Source of the DNA: Macrothele yani
Lineage: Eukaryota > Arthropoda > Arachnida > Araneae > Macrothelidae
Direction: 5' to 3'
Length of the DNA stretch: 64,000 bases
Assembly (NCBI GenBank): GCA_039090855.1
Contig: CM077027.1
Span: forward strand, 102,094,424 to 102,158,423
The number at the start of each line of letters is the position of its first letter. The stretch's first letter is position 1. This document shows, in pieces, positions 33,377 through 44,400 of this stretch. The notes beneath the pieces were generated by a model. It was not told the origin of the DNA. It did not search any database and was given only the letters and a program-made list of their open reading frames with translations. A program made the translations under genes and the position numbers.

Positions 33377-33904
33377 TAGTGGTCGTGTGCAGAATATTTT
33401 CTTTTAATATAGGATCAAATATTCGAAGTATTGCAGCTAGAATCAAATATTGATTATACCTATTACCGGCAAAGTAAGTCTGTTATTCTTGAGTAGAATT
33501 TGATATGTTTTAACAAACTTGATATAAAATTTCCCTATCAATCACAACCCCACAACGGGTACAGAGAAGTGGCCACCGAAGAACTGGACACATTGGAATT
33601 TCAGTGCCATAAAATTGTTCTGCATAAACAAATTTCGTGTGGCTATATTCCCAACTACTTGAGCAACTATTGTTCATAATTTTTTTTTAAATTTCGTTTT
33701 CAGTAAGAAATTTAGACATTTCCATGATTTTCGGGCAAAAGACAAAGCGGCGAACTGGCCACCGGAGAAGTGGCCGCACGAATAACTGGCCATAAAAATT
33801 TCAAGGGGCCGTATAAAACTTGCGTTCTAGACTGCTCCGTGGCTACGTCTCCCGAGATATCTGACACACATAAAATTTCCATAATTTCGTATATTCTTAT
33901 GTAC

Positions 33905-34720
33905 GATATTTTTCTAGGTCTATAAACTACAGCTAAATAAATTCTCTGCTGGTATGTGTAAACCCAGGAAACTTGTCGGGGGGGGGGGGGCGTGCTTAAA
34001 ACCTAAAATATGAAATATCAAGAATTTCCGGTCCGATCGGGAGTTTTCAGCGTTTACAAGCTGTAACTCAACAAATTGTCTGAGTGCATGTGCCTACCCA
34101 GGAAACCTGTCGGGGAGGAGGAGGAAGGGGGTAATACCAAAAGTGTAAAATATAAATAATTTCTCGTCCGATCGGGAGATTTTCACCATTTACAACCAGA
34201 AATACTTTGTTTTATATTTTAGGTACTAAGCCCCGACAGGTTTCCTGAGTTAGCACATGCCCTCACAAAGTTTGTTGAGATGTAGGTTGTAAATGCTGAA
34301 AATCTCTCGACCGGATCAGAAGTTCTTTATATTTCATACTTTTAGTGTTAACCCCCCCTCCCCGACAGACTTCCTGAGGCAGCACATGCCCTCAGATATT
34401 TTGTTGATTTGTAGGCTCTAAATGCTGAAAATCCCCTAATCTGCCCTGAAATGCTTTATATTTTACAATTTTGGAATTTACCCCCCCCCGACAGTTTTGA
34501 TGAGTAGGCACATGCCCTCAAATAATGTGTTGAGTTGTAGCTTGTAATTACTGAGAATTTCCCGATCGGACCAACAAATCTTTATATTTTACACTTTTGG
34601 TATCCCCCCCCTTCAACAGATTTCCTGAGTCAGCACTCAGCACATGCCCTCAGATAATTTGCAGACTTGTGCGTACTTTGTAAACCTTGAAATCTTTTGT
34701 TGAGTTGTAGATCATAAACA
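33905..34720. repeat. Minisatellite C, about 127-bp unit, head to head
   Basis: Two minus-oriented units (33905-34200: CAGGAAACCTGTCGGG, CCGATCGGGAG) followed by about four plus-oriented units (34200-34720: CCCCGACAG.TTTCCTGAG, AGCACATGCCCTCA, TTGTTGAGTTGTAG, GCTGAAAATC). G or C homopolymers sit at the GTCGGGG/CCCCGAC point. Confidence 0.75.
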
Positions 34721-34789
34721 TTTTTATAAAGAATTACAATAATTATCGCAATTAAGAAAAGACGAAATTACAGAAACTTTATATGACTC

Positions 34790-35029
34790 AAATTTTGAAA
34801 GTGACAATCCGATTTTTGGCATAAATGTGATAAGGATGGTAAGTCAGATAATATCCGAAAACTTGAAAATTTTCATCGTCCTGGAGCGGGACTCGAATCG
34901 CGTCTCCCAGAAAACGCGGGTTCGAGTCCCGCTCCAGGACGATGAAAATTTTAAAGTTTTCGGATATTATCTGACTTACCATCCTTGTCACATTTACGCC
35001 AAAAATCGGATTGTCATCTTCAAAATTTG
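34790..35029. repeat. 240-bp near-perfect palindrome with tRNA-like centre
   Basis: Arms 34790-34897 and 34921-35029 (about 108 bases) pair with only a few mismatches around a 23-base loop. At the centre each arm carries GGTTCGAGTCCCGCTCCAGG (or its complement), which resembles the T arm and acceptor 3' strand of a tRNA. No open frame of note. Confidence 0.85.
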
Positions 35030-35255
35030 TATTATATGGCGTAATCCCGTATTTCTTTCATGATTTATATGACTCAGTTAACCAACCTCTGGGGGTCGTG
35101 GCCACGAAGCGGTCAAAAAACACAATTTTTATACGGCCCCTTAAATTTCTTGTGGCCAGTTCTCCGGTGGGCACTTGTTCGGTGGCCAGTTCTCCGGTGG
35201 GCACTTCTCCGGGTGGCCAGTTCTCCTACACCCCAATCACAACGGGCCTTGTAAA

Positions 35256-35674
35256 CTCTTTTTCCAACATATAAAAGTACTTTACCTGGGTCAATCACAT
35301 GTTACCAAGATCTCAGTGGCGCATTGCGGATTTCTTTATGGGGTATCCCAAAATATTGAAGATGCAAATGAAAATACCCCGAAGAAAATATCTCCCAAAC
35401 TAATGCAAACAAATGAAAATATGTTCGACATATTAAAGGTCATTTCCAATTATGGTTAAATACATATTTTAAAATTTCAAAAATATGTTAAAAATAAGCA
35501 CACCTACAACAAAGTGATACCTCATGTAGGTGGGCCCTGGTTTCTGGATGGGTCACACTTCTGAGTGCGCCATTGCAAGAATTCACCCTTCCAAATCTAC
35601 ATCTGATTCCCGATCATGGGAGTCTCATAAACCTTATAGAATTCACAATTTAAAAATACGGAAGTAATTGCATG
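35256..35674. other. Spacer without a recognised gene
   Basis: AT-rich; no coding signal. It ends with the target duplication of the next SINE. Confidence 0.45.
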
Positions 35675-35894
35675 CCTTCCCTCCCGGTGGCGCAATAATC
35701 TAAGCGATGGCTTCTGACCGTTTGTCTGAGATGGGTCTGGATTCGAGTGAGACATGGACGTTGTGTTTGTCTCTTAGGGCACGGGCACGCTCCCTTCCCT
35801 GGAACCAGTGACTCTATATTAGGGACGAGCGGCTGCTTACAATCCAATGAGTTGCTGATGATGGTCGTTAAACCTCGAAAAACATGAATAAAAA
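35675..35894 (+). mobile_element. tRNA-derived SINE, diverged
   Basis: CCCGGTGGCGCAATAATCTAAG head; the B box is partly deleted (GGATTCGAGTGAGACATGG). Tail GGTCGTTAAACCTCG. Target duplication TAATTGCATG at 35665-35674 and 35895-35904. Confidence 0.9.
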
Positions 35895-35904
35895 TAATTG
35901 CATG

Positions 35905-36720
35905 ATTTCATTTGTCGTTGCTAAGGTAGTTACATCTTGTACATAACTCTTAAATTTAGGAGCTCCAAAATCTATTCTACCCTAAACTTACAATTTGTTG
36001 CGATTGCAATTCCATGTTTTTCCAGGGATTTTACGTACTTTACAAGTTCAAAATAGTCTCTTTCAGTTATTGTATATCACTATTTGCACGGAATTCTCAA
36101 AAATAAATAAATAAATAATAAATGAAATAAAGTAAAAAAGTTCCTACAGAAAAGTAATTATTTCAGGGGAACGGCAAATTGGTACCCGGCAAATTCGTAC
36201 CCGGCAGATTGGTACCCTTCTATTGCTACGACGTTACGGGCGCATATAAAAATTGCATGGCTAACAAATTGCCGTCAATTTGTAGATCGTTTAAAGCTAT
36301 GGTGTTCGGTGAAACAATAGAATCATAATAAGACGGATTCTATTCCGAAAAGGGGGTAGTATGGGATTTATTTTTGCTCCGTTTCACACACGTGGAATTT
36401 TTCTGCCGAAGCAATAAAACCGTCCCACAGTACAATTTTTGGCAAGCTATTTCATTGCTAGAACGCCGGAAAAAATGCCTGAAGGATGAGCTTCCCTACC
36501 GGTGGTTCTTTGTTCAACAGCACTTTGTTCCCATCCCCTCACACAGGAAGGATTGTTTTATTGCAATAGCGGACAATCGGCTGGTCGCTTGTGTGAACAT
36601 CTTGCCTTACATCTACGTTTCTCTTAATCTAGACGGCATTTTCGCCATCAGTTTTGTAGCGAACCCCTCGGAAGCTCTTTTGGGGGCAGGCGAAATTGAA
36701 GAGGATTGTCAGCAAATTTG
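35905..36720. other. Spacer; 15-bp triplet repeat at 36174-36218
   Basis: Contains three tandem 15-base units of the type GGCAAATTGGTACCC (36174-36218). A frame at about 36377-36721 could encode 114 residues, rich in Phe/Cys and without an ATG at its start; I recognise no family and do not call it a gene. Confidence 0.4.
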
Positions 36721-37404
36721 AGTCGGCCGTGCTGATATTCATAAGGTTTGCATGACAAGTTAAAGCTTGTATAATTACGTTCATATTCTTAACGTTTACA
36801 TAACAAATCCAGTTATTAATGTTGCTCCTTTTCTCGGCCGCGAAACATTACCTGCAAGGCACTAGGCCTAGGCATTTCTAGCCATTTTTGTATCCGACGA
36901 GCTCAGATTCTGAACGTTTACATAACAAGTCAAGGTTACAGTATTGCACTTTTACTTAGGCACAAAATATTTATTAGCACTTTTACTTAGGCACAAAATA
37001 TTTATTAATAGACCCTAAGCCTAGGCTTTTTTTGCAATTTATAATCCACGGAGCTCATAGTAAAAAGATTTACATTACAAATCAAGTAAACAATGTTTCT
37101 CTCTTACCTAGTCACAAAACATTAATTGCAAGGCCCTATGCCTATGCCATTCTAGGAGTTTTTAATAAAATTTGGTAGAATAAAAACTGTTTAAAAGGCC
37201 TAGAGGCTATGAATTAATATTTAGTGCCTAATTAAAAGCGCAATATTATTAACATTGAGTTGATACGTTTAAAAGGCCTAGGCCTAGGGCCTATGAATGA
37301 ATATTTAGTGCCAAAGTAAAAGCGCAATATTATTAACGCGAGTTGATACGTAAACTTCAAGAATGTGACATAAGCAGAATAAAAACTGTTTAAAAGGTCT
37401 AGGC
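36721..37404 (-). repeat. Minisatellite A, third locus
   Basis: Four to five diverged units on the minus strand (ATTCTTAACGTTTACATAACAA, GTTGCTCCTTTTCTCGG, AGGCACTAGGCCTAGGC). GGCCTAGGCCTAGG blocks and a 24-base tandem duplication near 36958-36992 are added. It ends next to the Tc1 family II element. Confidence 0.75.
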
Positions 37405-37620
37405 CTAGGCAGTGGCGTACTCAGGAATTCTTGTTGGAGGGGGCTATATATATACACTGACGGGAAAAAAATTCCAACACCAAGAAGGGGTTGTGTTAGA
37501 TAAACGACAGTTGGTAGGCGGTGAGAGTACATCTCTAAGATGACGTCTATGCAAATAGGTCTAGGCCTAGGCAGTGGCGCACTCAGGAATTCTTGCTGGA
37601 GGGGGCTATATATATATATA
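37405..37620 (+). repeat. Tandem duplication of flank plus Tc1 left end
   Basis: The block TCTAGGCCTAGGCAGTGGCG...GGGGGCTATATATA plus the first about 115 bases of the Tc1 element (CACTGACGGG at 37455) occurs twice; the second time it continues into the full element (37621). This is a local duplication of about 165 bases, not two insertions. Confidence 0.8.
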
Positions 37621-37862
37621 CACTGACGGAAAAAAAAATTCCAACACCAAGAAGGGGTTGTGTTAGATAAACGACAGTTGGTAGGCGGTGAGAGTACATC
37701 TGTAAGATGACGTCTATGCAAATTTCGCGCTCGGCGCATAAGTGTGGCGCTAGTAGCGCCCCTCGGAACATGCAAAGCAGGTTTGCTGTAAATACGCGCT
37801 GTAACGTTCGTGAGCGTTAGTTATCGTTGAGATTCGACGTAGTGTGTTGATGTTAGTCAAGA

Positions 37863-38884
37863 ATGCCTTTAAGAAAACGAAGAAGCCCTTAGCAACAGCT
37901 CACGGAGTTTGAACGAGGTCGTGTAATAGGGCTACGAGAAGGTGGATTTTCTTTCCGCAATATTGCAGAACGACTTGGCAGGAATGTAGCCACCGTGCAT
38001 GATTGTTGGCAGCGGTGGTCAAGGGAAGGTACTGCCTCAAGAAGACCGGGTTCCGGCCGGCCACGTGGCATTACTGAGAGGGAAGACCGCCGTGTACGGC
38101 GTGTGGCCGTGGCGCATCGTACTGCATCTGCGGCAGCAATTCGAGCTGCAGTTGCCACCACAATGACACAACGAACTGTTACAAATCGGTTACTTGAAGG
38201 ACAGCCCTGAGCCAGACGCCCTGTAGCGTGCATTCCACTTACTCCAAACCACTGCCGTTTGCGACGTCAGTGGTGTCAAGCTAGAGTTCATTGGAGGGCG
38301 GAGTGGAGATCTGTTGTGTTTTCTGATAAAAGCCGGTTCTGCCTGGGTGCCAGTGATGGCCGTGTGTTGGTTAGAAGGAGGCCAGGTGAGCGCCTGCAAC
38401 CAACCTGTCTGCGGCCGAGACACACTGGACCTACACCTGGAGTTATGTTCTGGGGAGCTATTTCCTATGACAGCAGGAGCACTCTCGTGGTTATCCCACG
38501 CACCCTGACGGCACAGTTGTACGTCGGTCTGGTGATTCAACCTGTTGTGCTGCCATTCATGAACAGCATTCCAGGGGGTGTTTTCCAACAGGATAGCGCT
38601 CGCCCGCATACCGCTGTTGTAACCCAACATGCTCTACAGAGTGTCGACATGTTGCCGTGGCCTGCTAGATCACCAGATCTTTCACCAATCAAGCACGTAT
38701 GGGACATCATTGGACGACAACTCCAGCGTCACCCCAACCAGCATTAACCGTCCCTGTATTGACCGACCAAGTGCAACAGGCATGGAACTCCATCCCACAA
38801 ACTGACATCTAGCACCTGTACGACACAATGCATGAACGTTTGCGTGCTTGCATCCAACATTCTGGCAGTTACACTGGTTACTAA
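37863..38884 (+). pseudogene. Tc1 family II transposase, copy 1
   Basis: Begins MPLRKRRS and has a TAG within the first dozen codons, then the recognition domain (QLTEFERGRVIGLREGGFSF, HDCWQRWSREGTASRR). A TGA follows near 38208, also present in copy 2. The catalytic region has VVFSDKSRF (D; E of DES changed to K), FQQDSARPHTA (D) and PDLSPIKHVWD, where the catalytic glutamate is replaced by lysine; copy 2 has PIEHVWD. A one-base deletion near 38740 shifts the end. It is clearly dead. Confidence 0.88.
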
Positions 38885-41800
38885 TGTACCAGCATTTCAC
38901 ATTTAAAATGGCTCTTCTCGCACTTACGTTAAGCTGTGATCTTGAAACCTTAATCGATTAAATATGTTACCTATACCACGGCCCCACTCGATGAAACTAA
39001 GCGGCCTGCCGCATGCGCAAAAGAACAATGGGTTGTCAGGAATCACGCCCACTTTTCTAGTTCTAATCTTTGACGTGTGGGGGCGCTGAGACCCTACTGT
39101 TGTTTTCATATATCCGCACGTGTTTCATAAGTAATTTCTTACTATTTCTGTTGTTATTTTTCTGATTTTGTGACTATTTTTTTAGTTTCGTGTGTGTGAA
39201 TTCTTTTCATTTTTCTTGTTAGAAGCATTATGGTTTACTGCTGTGTTCCTTTTTGCACATCTGAGCAGGGAAAAATGAGTGGAATTTCGTTTCACCAATT
39301 TCCTTCAGATGCAGAACTTTGTGCACAATGGCTAAAGGTTATTTCACGGGATAATTTTACAGTGAATAGTAAGTCTTCTTCATCAGTTGTGTGTAGCAGA
39401 CATTTTAAATCAGAAGATTATATACCAGGAATTAAACAAAAAAAACTACAGAAAGGTTCAATTCCCAGCATTTTCCCAGAATATCCTACCTATAAAGTGC
39501 CCAAGATATCAAAGTCACGTCAGAAATCAAAATAAAATACCTTATCAAACAGCAAGACAGGTCAAGAGAAAAACTGATGGTAGTTTACTAGAGAACATAA
39601 AAAAAGCAAAAAGCACAGAAAATGTGGTAACAGGCAACAAAATGCCTCATGTGTTGCTTTCGAGTAATGAGTCAATTAGAGAATTACCTGAAGAAAATCT
39701 GACTCCAAGCACACCTGCTGAAGCTGAACTGTTAATGCATTTTGCAAGAACAAATGCTGGCTGCTATTTTATGATTGCATCTACTGCTGAAGCACAAAAT
39801 CAGAACTCATCTTCCAAAGTGGGGAACTTAAAAAAGAAGCAGAAAGAAGCACGTCTACTAAGATATTTCCTTTGGAAAAAAAATCGCAGATTACAGCTAT
39901 AGCAAAAAAAAAAAAAGAAATGAACTGCAGAAAATAGTCTCCCATTACAAAGAAAGTCAGTACCATTCTGTTCTTGAAAAACTTATTATTATGGAAGACG
40001 AAGATGCAGGAAATAAACATGTGAAATTTTTGTTGCAACAAATTGAAATTTTTTAAGAAAAAGCCTACATGGAATGAGGAAATTTTGCGTGAATGCATTA
40101 TTTGGAGTACCACCTCCCCCAAAGGTTACAATTTGGTACGTGAGCATAATTTGTCTAAATTACCTTGCAGGACAACTATATCGAAATACATTGGACCTGT
40201 AAGTGGTGAAGTAGGTGTTACAAGTCTTATTAAAGAGAGACTGCGAGAAGAATGTGGTCACCTTAATGATTATGAAAAATTTGCATCCTTCATTATTGAT
40301 GAAATGGCAATAAAATCAGCATACATATATGATAAGAATCTGGATTGTTTTTTTGGCCAGAAAACAAAATTTAAAGAAGCTGAAGATAAAATTCAGGAGC
40401 AGCCTTTGGCAAACTGATTATTATGCTTCGTTTTGTTTGGTTTGTCCACCAAGTACAGCATTCCATGTGGTTACTTTTTTTTCTAAGCAGCTCACTGCTA
40501 ACGAACTGTATTCTTTAACCAGAAATGTCATCATTGAAATAAAAAAATGTGGATTTAAAATCATTAGGATTGTTACAGACAATCACAAAACAAATGTAGC
40601 AATGTTTCGAGCAATGTGTGGGGGAACACTAGATCACAGAATTTCACATCCTTGTGATAGTAATCGCCCACTGTTCTTGAGTTTTGATCAAAACCACATC
40701 ATCAAGAACATCAGGTCATTATTTTTAGAGAAAGATATGACTGATGGACAGCAGGCTATCAGTGGGAAGTACATCAAGTTACTTTACAAGCTGCAACAAA
40801 ATGAAAATATCAAAGCCATTTGAAATCTTACGTACAGACACATTGAACCAACAAATATTGACAAAATGAATGTTGGTCGTGCTGTGCTGATATTTTCTCC
40901 ACCAGTAACAGCTGCATTAAAATTTCTGATGAATCATTCATCACGTCATTCAAAGACATTTCAGTTTGCAAATGCCACATCCACGATAACATTTTTAGAA
41001 AACATATTTAAGTGTTTCTCAATTCACGATATTTCAAATAGACACCAACACATACACTCCATCAACAAAGATAAAGTTCATTTCTTTGCTTGTAATGATG
41101 AGAGATTGGAGTGGTTAGAAGTTAACTTTCTGCATTACCTTTGTGTTATAAAGGAAGCTTGTGAGAAAGACCCAACTACTTACAGATTTTTCAGCAAAGA
41201 GACTTATGAAGTAATACAATTAACAACAAAGTCCACTGTAGGTTGTATAAAATACCTTCTTAACAGTGGCTATCACTATGTGTTGACAAGTTCGTTCAAC
41301 AGTGATCCGGTGGAATCCCTATTCAGCGCGTTACGGCAAATGAATGGTGAAAATGATGTTATGGATGTGAGGTCAACTATTTTCTGCCTTGAAAAAATTT
41401 TAAAGACAGGCATTGTTATGACATCAAAATTCTCCAATGTTGGTGAGACTGGCAAAATGATTTCAACGTCATGCTTGAAGAAATTGCAATGCAGAAGAGA
41501 GCTGCAAAAGTCGGGAATGGAGCTTCTAAATGAAGTCTTAGCAACTTTGGATATGTTGGAGAAAGAGCATGGTAAGTAATTTTTTACCCACTCACATTTT
41601 GAATGGCGGGGGGGGGGGGGCATTTACCAAATCGAAACAACTCAATATGCACTTTACATATACAAGAGCATAAGCATTATAATTAAGTGAAGCATTATAT
41701 TCTATCAAACACTGTGAAATTTAATTTTTCTTGACAGAGATTACTGTGATCATTCATGGAGGAGAAACCTACCATTGAGTGAATTACAGTTGGGCAGTTT

Positions 41801-42530
41801 TCAGAGAATATGAGAAATTATTGAATAATTTTTTCCCCTTCTCACTTTCAAATTATACAATGAAGGTGTTCTTCTAATCACACAGCTCCATTCACAGGTG
41901 TTGTGGTCTTGATCAGTTTCCTGCAACTGTTCGACGCATAGCATCACAAATATTATACAAGAAAGGCTACCGATCCCATACTGAGATCCTCCCACCTGGT
42001 TGTTGGTCATCTTTTGTATCTTTTTTCATCCATTATTACTGTGAAGAATTTTCGGCTTACCAATTTTGTTTAATACCCAGTTACCCACTTGTTTCAGAAA
42101 TAATTTGCCATAGCTAATATACTTCTACAATACTTTTTAATTGCTTTAACCCTTTATTGGTATTTTCAGCTGAAAAAAGTAATAAGTTTTGATGTGCTGC
42201 AAACAGAGTTTTTATGAACCTCAATTTCCTCATTAAAATAGAAATTGAGTTTCGTGAAAGTTCTGTTTTACAGTGTAGGTGCAGAATTCCACAGGTTTAG
42301 TATCTTCACTGCATGTGTTACATATCTTAATGCATCAAATACCAATACTATTACTAATAACAATATATTATCTCACTTATGTTTTTGTTTATTCAGAATT
42401 GAGGTTTAAGCTTACACAGTTAGTCTGAGTGTATGTGTGCAACATAATTCATCTTTATAATTCTACTTTCCATATTTTAGTTACTAAATAATTCTTCTAA
42501 TGTAGAATGAACCACCCAGCTGGCCAAATA

Positions 42531-42612
42531 GTATGAGGCATGGATATGTTTGTCTCAGAGCACTGGTGCCTCCACTTTCCTAAAATCAGTGGCCTTAAAT
42601 TAAGGACAGTGA
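42531..42612 (+). mobile_element. SINE fragment
   Basis: GAGGCATGGATA.TGTTTGTCTCAGAGCACTGGTGCC...CCTTAAATTAAGGACAGTG: the middle of the tRNA-derived SINE family without head or tail. Confidence 0.7.
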
Positions 42613-42860
42613 GAAGTTAAAGCTTGTATTATTGCGTTCATATTCTTAACGTTTACATAACAAATCTAGTTAATAATGTTGCTCCTTGACTTGGCCACGA
42701 AAGATTAACTGCAAGGTACTAGGCCTAGGCCTTTCTAGCAATTTTTGTATTCTCCGAGCTCAGATTCTGAACGTTTACATAACAAGTCAAGGTTATAGTA
42801 TTGCACTTTTACTTAGGCACAAAACATAAATTAATAGACCCTGAGCCTAGGCAGAAATGC
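42613..42860 (-). repeat. Minisatellite A, fourth locus, in the P intron
   Basis: About two units on the minus strand, most similar to 36775-37020 (ATTCTTAACGTTTACATAAC, CTAGGCCTAGGCCTTTCTAGC, CGAGCTCAGATTCTGAACG). The close match suggests exchange between the two loci. Confidence 0.75.
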
Positions 42861-44400
42861 CAGAGCACTTCTGTGTGTGTATGTGTGTGTGATTTTTTAT
42901 TATTTACTTACTGTTTTGCTGCCATAACTTATGGCAGCAAAACAAATATGGGTGTTCCTCATTGTTGTTATCCGTGTGCTTCTTTACATGCTTAAATTGT
43001 GAACCTCCCATTCGACATTTTCCCTCTTTCCTCTGAAATGTCTTTCGGACTTTATTTTTGAAGATGTATGTAGAATGCGACACATCCATCCATAAACATC
43101 CCCCAAAACACTTTAGTAGGTAAACTGCACTGATATCTAAATAATGTAAGCAACAGAAAAATACCAATAAGGAACACAAAAATGCATCTTCAGTATAAAA
43201 AAGGGAGTTGTTATACATATAATTCATTAAAAAAATTGGGAAATGGAAGAATTCATTAAAAAAAGTTGCAATTGCCCTAGGGAAGACAGTGCTGTTCCCT
43301 TAAAAAATATTGACAACTGTGGCCACATAAATGAAATAATTGAAAACAACAGTATGTGTTAAAAATAAATAAAACTGTGCTACTGAACTATGCTAAGAAA
43401 GTTTGCGCTCATTACTTCCTTTATATATACATTTTTTTATAATGAAAAAAGTTGTGAAGTCACAGGCACTCTTGATTTGGCTAAGATTTTCACATAATTT
43501 TAAGCTGAACTACATGAATATAGTTATACGATGAATCAGATCAACTACATAGTGAATACGCATAAACACACTTTTAGGTAAATGCATGTACCCACCCCTA
43601 CCCCTTCTTCCCTATTCCTAATCAGTAAGTCTTTATTCAGTGCAATTTGACTGCTCTTCAGTTTCATTTAATTTGAAATACTGTTCTTTTGCAGCATTAC
43701 TTTTGGTTGTAGAGATCTAATATATATATATATATATATATATATTTTCTCTCTCCCCTTAACTAGAAACCCCAAGAGTCAGCTCAAAGTTTGCAAGTTT
43801 AGCTTTTGTGGCTGGATATTTAGTGAAAGTTATTGAAGAAAGAACAGACTGTTCCTCCTGCTTGGAAAAGTTGGCTAACTGTAATTGCATTGCACCCATT
43901 CTTAATTTAATCTCAAATCAAGATCGTGGAGGGCTGACTTACCCAACACCAGCATTTATTATGATCCTTTCTATCATACAAGATTTTGTTGAAAGATCTC
44001 TTCCATATTTGCCACAAAACTGTTTGGTGCAAAACTTATCGACATATATTCTTCCAAAACTGGAAAACTGCCCAGTTTTAAAATGCCATGAAGAGGAACA
44101 CAGTAAACTAAGCAGCAAATTAATTTGCCAAAAATTTCTTCCAGTCCTGCTTAAAAACATTGCAAAAAAAGGGACTGATAAAATTAGCCTAAAAATTTTC
44201 AATAAACCAATACAAAGGAAAATACTGAAATTAACCTGAATGTTGAATTGTGTGACGAAAGATAAAAGGGTTTAAAGCAATGCCGAAATATGTACACTAT
44301 GAAAGATTGTGACATGCCTCTCTACGGAGAAGGCCAAACCTGCATAATGCTGGGGGGGGGGGGGGGATAAGAGGGCCTAAAGCAATGCCCAGATACACTA

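Larger units (their letters stand above)
33530..35255. mobile_element. Foldback-like element with GGCCAC repeats at both ends
   Basis: The left end (33550-33830) has AACGGG..GAAGTGGCCACCG, GAACTGGCCACCGGAGAAG and GGGGCCGTATAAAA; the right end (35100-35250) has the same motifs inverted (CGGTGGCCAGTTCTCCGG, TATACGGCCCC, AACGGGCC). Between them are minisatellite C, which changes orientation in the middle, and a separate palindrome. No protein frame. The layout resembles foldback elements. Confidence 0.55.
41572..43766 (+). other. Last intron of the P-like transposase gene
   Basis: Bounded by G/GTAAGTAAT and CTCTCTCCCCTTAACTAG/AAACC. The phase fits: codon G-AA continues with ACC CCA AGA. At 2.2 kb it holds a G-run at 41607-41621, a SINE fragment, minisatellite A, a (TA)n run at 43722-43745 and no coding sequence I recognise. 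Confidence 0.75.
39230..44239 (+). pseudogene. P-element-like transposase with THAP domain (THAP9-like), decayed
   Basis: The N-terminal THAP zinc domain spans 39230-39460: C-x4-C in MVYCCVPFC, FHQFPSD, then CSRHF (C-x2-H) and a GSIPSIFPEY box like AVPTIF. It is the DNA-binding module of P-type transposases. The RNase-H-like catalytic part follows at 39540-41571: FIIDEMAIK (first D), VTDNHKTN (second D), a DQNHIIKNIRSLF block and DPVESLFSALRQMNG (E). A GTAAGT donor at 41572 and a polypyrimidine-AG acceptor at 43766 join in frame to the last exon 43767-44239 (FASLAFVAGYLVKVIEERTD, C-rich). Defects: frameshift after the THAP part near 39533, TAG near 39900, frameshift near 40055, TGA plus frameshift near 40416, TGA near 40821. 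Some of these could be hidden introns; I judge it a pseudogene. Confidence 0.85.

Noticed and set aside
36377..36721. 114-residue frame as a gene
   Set aside because: No ATG at the start of the frame, no family resemblance and no splice or promoter context.
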